Source: CAXXOK01 sp964584315
GTDB lineage: Bacteria; Bacillota; Clostridia; Christensenellales; Aristaeellaceae
Direction of reading: 5' to 3'
Assembly: GCA_964584315.1 (NCBI GenBank)
Contig: CAZOZO010000085.1
Span: 1 to 5,304 of the forward strand
DNA length: 5,304 bases
The position numbers and the translations under genes were made by a program. How positions within the stretch are numbered: position 1 is the first letter of the stretch; every line of letters begins with the position of its first letter. Of the stretch, positions 1 through 5,164 are shown one piece after another. The notes under the pieces were generated by a model. It had not been told where the DNA came from, did no database searches, and saw nothing but the letters and a program-made list of their open reading frames with translations.

Positions 1-1
1 G

Positions 2-1441
2 AGCGAGGCGGGCGTGGGCACCATCGCGGCGGGCGTCGCCAAGGGCCTTGCGGATTTGATCCTCATCAGCGGCTACGACGGCGGCACCGGCGCAAGCCCG
101 CTGAGCAGCATCAAGCACGCGGGCCTGCCGTGGGAGCTGGGTGTGGCGGAAACCCACCAGACCCTGATGCTGAACCAGCTGCGCAGCCGCGTGGTGCTGG
201 AGACGGACGGCAAGCTTATGACCGGCCGCGATGTGGCTGTGGCCGCGCTGCTGGGCGCGGAGGAGTTTGGCTTTGCCACCGCGCCCCTGGTCACCATGGG
301 CTGCATCATGATGCGCGTGTGCAACCTGGACAGCTGCCCCGCGGGCGTAGCCACCCAAAACCCCGAACTGCGCAAGCGCTTCAAGGGCAAGCCGGAGTAC
401 ATCATCGCGTTCATGCACTTCATCGCGCAGGAGCTGCGCGAAATCATGGCGAGCCTCGGCTTTCGCACCGTGGACGAGATGGTGGGCCGCGTGGACAAGC
501 TCCGCAAGAGCGATGCGCTCACCCACTGGAAGCACGCGGAGATCGACCTCTCGCCCGTGCTGCACACGCCGGAGAACTTCCTCAGCGAGCCGCGCCACGC
601 CTCCGAAAAGCAATATTGGCCGCTGGGCCGCTCGCTCGACGAGAGCATTCTCGACGTGCTGGCAAAGAGCACGCTCGCAGGCGGGCACCCCGTGGAGGCG
701 CGCCTGCCCATCCACAACACGGATCGCGCCGCGGGCACCATCCTTGGCAGCGAGCTTACCCTGCGCTACGGCGAAGAGGGCATGGCGCGCGATTCCATCA
801 CGGTGAACTTCGAGGGCAGCGCAGGCCAGAGCTTTGGCGCGTTCCTGCCCAAGGGCATCACGTTCACCCTCTCCGGCGACTGCAACGACTATATGGGCAA
901 AGGCCTCTCCGGCGGCGTGCTGTGCGTGAAACCCTCCGCAGGCGCGACGTTCGTGCCGCAGGATAACGTGATCATCGGCAATGTAGCGCTCTACGGCGCC
1001 ACGGGTGGCGAAGTGTATGTGAACGGCGTGGCGGGCGAGCGCTTCTGCGTGCGCAATAGCGGCGCGCTGGCCGTGGTGGAAGGCGTGGGCGATCACGGCT
1101 GCGAGTATATGACCGGCGGCCGCGTGCTGGTGCTGGGCAAGACGGGCCGCAACTTTGCGGCGGGCATGAGCGGCGGCATCGCCTATGTGTTCGACGCGGA
1201 CGGCTCCTTCCCTGACCGGTGCAACACCGAGATGGTGGAGCTGGAGAAGCTGGATGACCCGGACGAGGTGATCGAAGTGAAGCGCTGGCTGATGCAGCAC
1301 GCCGCGCATACCGGCAGCCCGCTGGCCAAAGAGATGATCGCGCAATGGGGCTCGGCGGTGAGCCGCTTTGTCAAGGTGATCCCCGTTGAGTACAAGCGCT
1401 ACCTGATGCAGACCAAGAAGGAGGTGCGCAGCAATGGGTAA
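2..1441 (+). CDS. gltB: Glutamate synthase (GOGAT) large subunit, C-terminal part (5' truncated by window)
   Basis: The alpha subunit of glutamate synthase makes two glutamates from glutamine and 2-oxoglutarate in the cytoplasm, using electrons delivered by GltD. The window opens inside the FMN/synthase barrel. Counting the Ser codon at nt 2-4 as residue 1, 479 residues are visible, about a third of the roughly 1,500 usual for bacterial GltB. The barrel shows SGYDGGTGASPLSSIKHAG (residues 23-41), a family hallmark, followed by the [3Fe-4S] ligand pattern C-x5-C-x4-C (C101, C107, C112, within CIMMRVCNLDSCPAG). From about residue 234 to 414 comes the C-terminal GXGXG beta-helix domain, with glycine-rich turns such as GGEVYVNGVAGERF and GMSGGIAYVFD. 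The frame is open to the window start, so the GTG at nt 14 is an internal Val codon. The stop overlaps the gltD start by 8 nt, as expected of a coupled gltBD operon. No damage is visible. Confidence 0.97.
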   Translation, partial: SEAGVGTIAAGVAKGLADLILISGYDGGTGASPLSSIKHAGLPWELGVAETHQTLMLNQLRSRVVLETDGKLMTGRDVAVAALLGAEEFGFATAPLVTMGCIMMRVCNLDSCPAGVATQNPELRKRFKGKPEYIIAFMHFIAQELREIMASLGFRTVDEMVGRVDKLRKSDALTHWKHAEIDLSPVLHTPENFLSEPRHASEKQYWPLGRSLDESILDVLAKSTLAGGHPVEARLPIHNTDRAAGTILGSELTLRYGEEGMARDSITVNFEGSAGQSFGAFLPKGITFTLSGDCNDYMGKGLSGGVLCVKPSAGATFVPQDNVIIGNVALYGATGGEVYVNGVAGERFCVRNSGALAVVEGVGDHGCEYMTGGRVLVLGKTGRNFAAGMSGGIAYVFDADGSFPDRCNTEMVELEKLDDPDEVIEVKRWLMQHAAHTGSPLAKEMIAQWGSAVSRFVKVIPVEYKRYLMQTKKEVRSNG

Positions 1442-2900
1442 GCTGATGGGTTTTTTGGAGTATGAACGCTGTTTGCCCCCTGACCGTGAACCGCTGGAGC
1501 GCATCAAGGACTGGGAAGAGATACACGAGGTGCTGCCGGAGAAGGAGCAGCTGGAGCAGGCGGGCCGTTGCATGTACTGCGGCGTGCCTTTCTGCCATAG
1601 CGGCATCACGCTCAAGGGCGTGCCCACAGGCTGCCCGCTGGGCAACCTGATCCCCGAATGGAACGACCTGCTCTACCATGGCCAGTGGGAGGAGGGTGTG
1701 GAGCGGCTACTTCGCACCATCACTTTCCCGGAATTCACAGGGCGGGTGTGTCCAGCGCTGTGCGAGGGTGCGTGCACCTGCGGCATCCATCAACCCACCG
1801 TGACCATCCGCCAGAATGAGCTGATGCTGATCGAGCACGCCTTTGAAAGCGGCTACATGAAGCCCCGCCCGCCCAAGCAGCGCACCGGTAAGCGTGTGGC
1901 GGTGGTGGGCAGCGGCCCCGCGGGGATGGCCGCCGCTGCGCGACTTAACCGTTACGGGCATAGCGTGACCGTGTTTGAGAAGAGCGACCGCATCGGCGGG
2001 CTGCTCATGTACGGCATCCCCAACATGAAGCTGGACAAGAAGATCATCGACCGCCGGGTGGCCTTGATGCGCGAAGAGGGCATTGCGTTCGTGACCGACG
2101 CGCACATCGGTAAGGATATCACTGCGGACAAGCTTCTTGCGGATTTTGACGCCGTGGTGCTGTGCGCGGGTAGCGGCAAACCGCGTGATCTGACCGTGCC
2201 TGGGCGCGAAGGCAGCGGCGTGCAGTTTGCCGTCGATTACCTGACCGCGGCCACCAAGCACCTGCTAAACAACGATTACACCGTACCGCCGGAGTTGGAT
2301 GCCAAGGGCAAGCATGTGCTAGTGATTGGCGGCGGCGATACGGGCACCGACTGCGTGGGCACGGCGCTCAGGCAGGGCTGCGCCAGCGTGAACCAACTGG
2401 AGATCATGCCCCAGCCCGCGGACGAGCGCACCCCGCAAAACCCCTGGCCGGAATACCCCCGTACCCTCAAGACCGATTACGGCCAGCAGGAAGCCATCGC
2501 CGTGCAGGGCAAAGACCCGCGCAACTACATGGTGAACACCCGCTTGATCGAGCGCGACGCAAAGGGCGCCATCACGGCAGTCGTGACCGACGAGGTGCGC
2601 TGGGTGAAGGACGACAGCGGCCGCATGAAGCTGGAGACGGTGCCGGATACCGAAAAGCGATGGCAGGCGGACCTGATCCTGTTGGCGATGGGCTTTTTGG
2701 GGCCGGAGGATACGCTGGCAGAGGCGTTTGGCCTCACGCGCGATGCGCGCAGTAATGTGGATGCCACAGGCTACATGACCTCGCGTGAGGGCGTATTCAC
2801 GGCCGGCGACATGCACAGCGGCCAAAGCCTTGTGGTGCGCGCCATGAACGAGGGACAGGAGGCCGCTGCGGCCTGCCATGCCTATCTGCTTAAAAAATGA
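1434..2900 (+). CDS. gltD: Glutamate synthase (NADPH) small subunit GltD
   Basis: The beta subunit of glutamate synthase oxidises NADPH on FAD and passes electrons through iron-sulfur clusters to GltB. It has 488 residues, close to the usual 470-490. An N-terminal Fer4_20-type domain carries C46, C49, C54 and C67, then C106, C110 and C114 (C116 is an extra nearby Cys). The FAD-binding Rossmann motif is VAVVGSGPAG (155-164), followed by GGLLMYGIPNMKLDK (188-202). The NADPH-binding motif is VIGGGDTGTDCVGTA (297-311). The C-terminal FAD contact is FTAGDMHSGQSLVV (455-468). The ATG at 1434 is chosen because AAGGAGGTG (1418-1426), inside the end of gltB, sits about 9 nt upstream. A second ATG lies at residue 5 but would be farther from this site. 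The 8-nt overlap with gltB suggests translational coupling and equal subunit output. Related FAD/NADPH subunits occur in other oxidoreductases, but adjacency to gltB settles the call. Confidence 0.97.
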   Translation: MGKLMGFLEYERCLPPDREPLERIKDWEEIHEVLPEKEQLEQAGRCMYCGVPFCHSGITLKGVPTGCPLGNLIPEWNDLLYHGQWEEGVERLLRTITFPEFTGRVCPALCEGACTCGIHQPTVTIRQNELMLIEHAFESGYMKPRPPKQRTGKRVAVVGSGPAGMAAAARLNRYGHSVTVFEKSDRIGGLLMYGIPNMKLDKKIIDRRVALMREEGIAFVTDAHIGKDITADKLLADFDAVVLCAGSGKPRDLTVPGREGSGVQFAVDYLTAATKHLLNNDYTVPPELDAKGKHVLVIGGGDTGTDCVGTALRQGCASVNQLEIMPQPADERTPQNPWPEYPRTLKTDYGQQEAIAVQGKDPRNYMVNTRLIERDAKGAITAVVTDEVRWVKDDSGRMKLETVPDTEKRWQADLILLAMGFLGPEDTLAEAFGLTRDARSNVDATGYMTSREGVFTAGDMHSGQSLVVRAMNEGQEAAAACHAYLLKK

Positions 2901-2962
2901 CGCGATGGGGGAGATGCGCCAAGAAGCGCCCCCCCGAACGCGCGAACCTTGCAGTATATGCA

Positions 2963-3004
2963 AAACCGCCCTCCCGTGCCGCGATGGCCTCGGGAGGGCG
3001 GTTT
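2963..3004 (+). terminator. Intrinsic terminator of the gltBD operon
   Basis: A perfect 14-bp inverted repeat pairs 2963-2976 (AAACCGCCCTCCCG) with 2991-3004 (CGGGAGGGCGGTTT). The 14-nt loop can itself form a 3-bp GCC/GGC pairing (2978-2980 with 2986-2988). It starts 62 nt after the gltD stop. The only U-run is the TTT that closes the stem, followed by GTCTGG, so the tail is weak. On the opposite strand the stem is followed by TTTTGCAT, but no gene on that strand ends here. A smaller bulged hairpin (2907-2911 with 2930-2934, and 2916-2919 with 2926-2929) lies between the gltD stop and this stem. Confidence 0.75.
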
Positions 3005-3069
3005 GTCTGGGTGATAGGCGGATATCGGACAAGAAGCGGCAACCGCCCAAAGAGCGCGTCAAAACCAGG

Positions 3070-3120
3070 GGTTTGCATGACTGTCGCAGCCCATTCACGC
3101 AAAGTTCACAGTTTCTTTAC
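3070..3120 (+). promoter_or_regulatory. Candidate direct-repeat regulator site, 11-bp phased heptamers
   Basis: Heptamers start exactly every 11 bp: GGTTTGC (3070), CTGTCGC (3081), CATTCAC (3092), AGTTCAC (3103) and TCTTTAC (3114). All five share T at position 4, a pyrimidine at 5, a purine at 6 and C at 7. The middle three match best, and the first overlaps a small hairpin. One-turn direct repeats of this kind are typical of OmpR/PhoB-family response regulators: the E. coli Pho box is built on CTGTCAT, and B. subtilis PhoP sites on TTAACA-like hexamers. The array ends 42 nt before the -35 box of the DUF951-lepB promoter, farther upstream than most activator Pho boxes. No regulator gene is in the window, so function is inferred from spacing alone and chance is possible. 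Confidence 0.3.
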
Positions 3121-3162
3121 CGTTCGGACGCGGCGCGGCGGCGTAGCGGGGCGCATGCGCGC

Positions 3163-3198
3163 TTGAATCGGCCCAGCTTTGGTTGTATAATACTGCTA
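3163..3198 (+). promoter_or_regulatory. Sigma-A-type promoter of the DUF951-lepB operon
   Basis: TTGAAT at 3163-3168 (four of six bases of the TTGACA consensus) is followed by a 17-bp spacer and a perfect TATAAT at 3186-3191. The likely start point is around A3198, giving a leader of only about 22 nt before the GTG start, just enough for the ribosome-binding site. This is the best promoter-like sequence I see in the window. Confidence 0.75.
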
Positions 3199-3204
3199 AC
3201 ATGC

Positions 3205-3213
3205 AAAGGAGGG
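3205..3213 (+). promoter_or_regulatory. Ribosome-binding site fixing the GTG start of the DUF951 gene
   Basis: AAAGGAGGG lies 6 nt upstream of GTG at 3220. It decides the start: the same frame is open back to 2878, but a longer protein would begin upstream of the promoter and would include residues that do not resemble the family. Confidence 0.85.
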
Positions 3214-3219
3214 TGTGCC

Positions 3220-3450
3220 GTGGAGGAGATTCGTCTCGGCGACGTGGTGCAGATGCGCAAGGCACACCCCTGCGGTAGCGACCAGTGGAAGGTGATCCGT
3301 ATCGGCGCGGATGTCAAGATCAAGTGCCAGGGTTGCGGGCGCATCGTGATGCTGGAGCGCGCCGTGTTTGTCAAGCGCCGCAAAAAGGTGCTGGCGCAGG
3401 GCCCTGTGCCCGAGGCGGAGACGCTCCGGCAAATGTTAAGCCAAGAATAA
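3220..3450 (+). CDS. DUF951 family small protein
   Basis: This is a 76-residue protein of the uncharacterised DUF951 family, small proteins of Bacillota with no established function that I know of. The family core is clear: LGDVVQMRKAHPCGSDQWKV (residues 6-25), then IRIGADVKIKCQGCGRIVML (26-45), then a basic stretch VKRRKKVL (51-58). Cysteines C18, C36 and C39 (the last two as CxxC) and H16 could bind a metal such as zinc. That is inference from spacing. There is no signal peptide or membrane segment, so it is probably cytoplasmic. The last 18 or so residues are variable. It is the first gene after the promoter at 3163-3191, and lepB begins 12 nt after its stop, so the two are almost certainly co-transcribed. 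Family assignment is by remembered sequence pattern; function is unknown. Confidence 0.9.
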   Translation: MEEIRLGDVVQMRKAHPCGSDQWKVIRIGADVKIKCQGCGRIVMLERAVFVKRRKKVLAQGPVPEAETLRQMLSQE

Positions 3451-3455
3451 GGAGG
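3449..3455 (+). promoter_or_regulatory. lepB ribosome-binding site overlapping the DUF951 stop codon
   Basis: AAGGAGG shares its first two bases with the TAA stop (3448-3450) of the upstream gene and lies 7 nt before the lepB ATG. The overlap suggests that ribosomes ending on the DUF951 frame release or reuse this site, linking translation of the two genes. Confidence 0.8.
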
Positions 3456-3462
3456 CCATACC

Positions 3463-4119
3463 ATGCAGACGGACGACGGGAAAGTAACGGCGGAGGGTGC
3501 TGAGGCGGAACCCATCAAAGCCGAGGCCGAGGCTGAGAGCGTCGTGGACGCGACGGCCCAGACCAGCGCGCAGGGGAAGAAAAAGAACGTGATGAAAGAG
3601 ATCCTCAGTTGGGTACTGACGCTCGGCTCCGCCGTGGTGATCGCGCTGGTCATCCGCACCTTCCTGTTTGAGCCCATCCGCGTGGACGGCGAGAGCATGT
3701 GCGACACGTTACAGAACAACGAGATCATGTTCGTCACCAAGCCGGAGTATCTCTTTGGCCAGCCCCAGCGCGGCGACGTGGTCATCTGCAAGTATCCGGG
3801 CCGCACGGAGAACTTTGTCAAGCGCTTGATGGCCGTGCCGGGCGACACCATTGAGGTGCGCGAGAACGTGGTATACGTGAACGGCCAGCAGCTGGACGAG
3901 ACATACCTGACGCCCACGCGCAACGTGAACGGCTTTTCGATGGCCCCCATGACGCTCACGGACGACCAGTACTTCGTAATGGGCGACAACCGCGACAACA
4001 GCCACGACAGCCGCAACTATTACGGTTGGGACAAACCCGCCACGCTCACCCGCAGCCAGATCGTGGGGCATGTGCGCTTTGTGGTGTTCCCGTTTGACAA
4101 GATACGCGGCATCGAGTAA
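3463..4119 (+). CDS. lepB: Type I signal peptidase
   Basis: A membrane-bound serine protease (S26 family) that cleaves signal peptides from exported proteins on the outer face of the cytoplasmic membrane. It has 218 residues and the Bacillota layout of one N-terminal membrane segment (about 46-65) followed by the catalytic domain. The nucleophile is Ser78 in VDGESMCDTL (74-83), the general base is Lys120 in FVKRLMAVPGDT (118-129), and the conserved GDNRDNSHDSR box is at 174-184, all in the usual order. Two features are unusual. The first 38 residues form an acidic, Ala/Glu-rich, probably disordered cytoplasmic extension. The SMxPTL box reads SMCDTL, with Asp81 where Pro is usual. I expect the enzyme is active, because both catalytic residues are present. 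The start is set by AAGGAGG 7 nt upstream. It is the second gene of an operon with the DUF951 protein and faces the DUF554 gene across a hairpin. Confidence 0.95.
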   Translation: MQTDDGKVTAEGAEAEPIKAEAEAESVVDATAQTSAQGKKKNVMKEILSWVLTLGSAVVIALVIRTFLFEPIRVDGESMCDTLQNNEIMFVTKPEYLFGQPQRGDVVICKYPGRTENFVKRLMAVPGDTIEVRENVVYVNGQQLDETYLTPTRNVNGFSMAPMTLTDDQYFVMGDNRDNSHDSRNYYGWDKPATLTRSQIVGHVRFVVFPFDKIRGIE

Positions 4120-4158
4120 CGTTGTGGGCTTGACCGCCCACCATGATTCTGCAGTGAC

Positions 4159-4174
4159 GTTGATGATCATCAAC
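4159..4174. repeat. 16-bp perfect palindrome between convergent genes
   Basis: GTTGATGATCATCAAC reads identically on both strands with no central spacer. It begins 39 nt after the lepB stop, and its last 4 bases are the outer end of the left arm of the long hairpin at 4171-4217. It could be a protein-binding site, or part of an extended RNA fold at the 3' end of one of the two transcripts. Its role is unknown. Confidence 0.6.
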
Positions 4175-4217
4175 AAGCGCCCCCGCGCGACTTCGATTCG
4201 CGCAGGGGCGCTTGTTG
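4171..4217. terminator. Shared hairpin between lepB and the DUF554 gene, probable bidirectional terminator
   Basis: CAACAAGCGCCCC (4171-4183) pairs perfectly over 13 bp with GGGGCGCTTGTTG (4205-4217). After a C/A mismatch, six further pairs (4185-4190 with 4198-4203) close a 7-nt loop. It lies between two converging genes, 51 nt after the lepB stop and 29 nt beyond the DUF554 stop, so it probably ends both transcripts. Neither strand shows a U-run after the stem, so it may act as a transcript-end stabiliser or need a factor. A separate 6-bp hairpin, GTGGGC/GCCCAC (4124-4129 with 4136-4141), follows the lepB stop closely. Confidence 0.65.
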
Positions 4218-4246
4218 CATGGTTATGTTTAAGCAAACAAAGCGTT

Positions 4247-4945
4247 TCAGTGGAACAGCCCCGCGATGGGGTAATACACGAAGGGCACGAAGATGGCGGG
4301 CAGCAGGTTGGCCACGTTGATCTCCGCCTTCAGCAGCATATTGAGGCCCACGCCGGTGATCAGCAAGCCCCCCACGGCGCTCATCTCCTGCACGACAGCG
4401 TCGCTCAGCAGGGGCGCGACCAGGTTGCCCAGCAGCGCGATAGCGCCCTGATATACCAATACCGGCAGCGCGGAGAGCATCACGCCCGGCCCCAGCGCGC
4501 TGGCGAACACCACGGAGGTGACGCCGTCCAGCGCAGCCTTGGCGATCAGGGTGCTGTGGTCGCCGCGCAGGCCGCTGTCCAGCGCGCCTACCACGGCCAT
4601 CGCGCCTACGCAGAAAACGAGGCTGGCGGTCACAAAGCCCTTGGCAAAGGTGCTGGTATCCGCGTCCGTGCCGCGCACCAGCTTGCGCTGGGCCAGCTCG
4701 CCCAGCGAGTCCAGCCTGTGGTCGATGCGGATCAGGGAACCCACGACGCCGCCCACCACCACCGAGAGAATCATCAGCAGCATGTTGCCCGTCTTGAACG
4801 CGCCCATCAGACCGATGAGCATCACACACAGGCCGAGCCCCTGCAAAAGCACATCCGCCATGGCCTTTTTGAAACTGCGCCGGAGCAACAGCCCCAGCGC
4901 CGAACCGGCGATGATCGCCGCCACATTGATCAGCGTGCCGATCAA
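4247..4945 (-). CDS. DUF554 family multi-pass membrane protein
   Basis: A 232-residue integral membrane protein of the DUF554 family, to which E. coli YqgA and B. subtilis YdfK belong as I recall. The family's sequence suggests a transporter or channel, but no substrate is firmly known. It begins (M)IGTLINVAAIIAGSALGLLL, a typical DUF554 N-terminus. It has about seven or eight hydrophobic segments, roughly at 2-21, 34-52, 55-73, 101-121, 142-164, 165-182, 189-206 and 209-228. The conserved central motif is FCVGAMAVVGAL (111-122), followed by a GD (128-129) and a KAALDG stretch (136-141). The start is the TTG at 4943-4945, because AAGGAGGG lies 7 nt upstream and the family sequence starts there. 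The frame stays open to 5059, but the extra 38 residues are Arg-rich and unlike the family. It stands alone on this strand, downstream of rpmA but separated from it by hairpins, and converges on lepB. Confidence 0.9.
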   Translation of the reverse strand: MIGTLINVAAIIAGSALGLLLRRSFKKAMADVLLQGLGLCVMLIGLMGAFKTGNMLLMILSVVVGGVVGSLIRIDHRLDSLGELAQRKLVRGTDADTSTFAKGFVTASLVFCVGAMAVVGALDSGLRGDHSTLIAKAALDGVTSVVFASALGPGVMLSALPVLVYQGAIALLGNLVAPLLSDAVVQEMSAVGGLLITGVGLNMLLKAEINVANLLPAIFVPFVYYPIAGLFH

Positions 4946-4952
4946 GGGATAA

Positions 4953-4960
4953 CCCTCCTT
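4953..4960 (-). promoter_or_regulatory. Ribosome-binding site fixing the TTG start of the DUF554 gene
   Basis: On the minus strand AAGGAGGG is followed by 7 nt and then TTG. No ATG or GTG is suitably placed in frame, so this site decides the start. A small GGCGG/CCGCC hairpin (4966-4970 with 4977-4981) sits immediately upstream in the leader and leaves the site free. Confidence 0.8.
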
Positions 4961-4991
4961 GCTCTGGCGGCGTGCACCGCCGAAGCGTCGA

Positions 4992-5020
4992 TTTATGGAC
5001 GGAAAACGAATTGGTGACAC
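4992..5020 (-). promoter_or_regulatory. Weak candidate promoter for the DUF554 gene
   Basis: On the minus strand GTGTCA (5015-5020) and CATAAA (4992-4997) are separated by exactly 17 bp, each matching four of six consensus bases. The position, about 50 nt upstream of the TTG start and downstream of the rpmA terminator region, is right for a DUF554 promoter. The match is modest and could be chance. Confidence 0.35.
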
Positions 5021-5074
5021 CAACGCGCAAACGGTCCGCGCGCTGCCGATGCGCCGCACTGAAGCGACGGGGCT

Positions 5075-5093
5075 AAAAAAGGGCCTTGCGGCC
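5075..5093 (-). terminator. Terminator with U6 tail downstream of rpmA
   Basis: Read on the minus strand, GGCC and GGCC pair around a GCAA (GNRA-type) tetraloop, followed by C and six Ts. The stem is only 4 bp but all G/C, and this is the only long U-run after a hairpin in the window. It lies about 70 nt after the rpmA stop and just before the DUF554 leader, so it probably separates the two transcription units. Confidence 0.55.
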
Positions 5094-5113
5094 TATTGGC
5101 GGGCATACCGATA

Positions 5114-5153
5114 TAGCGAAGGAGCGCGGGGGCTCCCCACGCTCCTTATGCTA
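5114..5153 (-). terminator. Hairpin directly after rpmA, probable first terminator or 3'-end structure
   Basis: AAGGAGCG (5119-5126) pairs with CGCTCCTT (5140-5147). After one mismatch, four G-C pairs (5128-5131 with 5135-5138) close a 3-nt loop. An outer TAGC/GCTA pairing (5114-5117 with 5150-5153) extends the stem across a small bulge. It starts 11 nt past the rpmA stop. No U-run follows on the minus strand, so it may work together with the U6 hairpin downstream. Confidence 0.6.
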
Positions 5154-5164
5154 ACGGCGCAGCA

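Larger units (their letters stand above)
2901..3219. other. Intergenic region between gltD and the DUF951 gene
   Basis: This 319-nt stretch holds no gene I can support. In order it contains: a bulged hairpin at 2907-2934; the strong terminator stem at 2963-3004; a small bulged stem-loop at 3058-3081 (GTCA/TGAC plus AAACC/GGTTT around an AGG loop); heptamers repeating every 11 bp at about 3070-3120; a 10-bp palindrome GCGCATGCGC at 3151-3160; and the promoter and ribosome-binding site of the next operon. Open frames crossing it lack a ribosome-binding site and recognisable protein sequence. No tRNA, riboswitch or known structured RNA was recognised. Confidence 0.6.

Noticed and set aside
14..16. 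GTG at 14 as the start of gltB
   Set aside because: The frame is open to the window edge and reads SEAGVGTIAAG, an internal GltB sequence. The gene simply begins outside the window.
130..966. 278-codon plus-strand frame inside gltB
   Set aside because: It is an out-of-frame reading of conserved gltB, rich in Arg, Gly, Ala and Pro, and is a codon-bias shadow.
3058..3081. Small bulged stem-loop as a structured RNA or riboswitch
   Set aside because: It is short, lies upstream of the inferred transcription start of the next operon, and matches no RNA family I know.
2319..3098. 259-codon minus-strand open frame opposite gltD
   Set aside because: It lies antisense to conserved gltD sequence, has no recognisable protein features, and reflects the strong third-position G/C bias.
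3151..3160. GCGCATGCGC palindrome next to the -35 box as an operator
   Set aside because: A 10-bp G/C-only-type palindrome in a very GC-rich stretch is likely by chance, and no second copy is seen nearby.
2878..3219. N-terminal extension of the DUF951 protein
   Set aside because: It would start inside gltD and read through the terminator and promoter. The GTG at 3220 has a proper ribosome-binding site and the family's N-terminus.
3117..4016. 299-codon minus-strand open frame opposite DUF951 and lepB
   Set aside because: Its Ser/Arg-rich composition is typical of an antisense shadow, both genes it covers are well supported, and no ribosome-binding site was seen.
4070..5017. 315-codon plus-strand open frame opposite DUF554
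   Set aside because: Its His/Gln/Ala/Arg-rich, low-information sequence is the antisense of a hydrophobic membrane-protein gene; no family resemblance and no good start.
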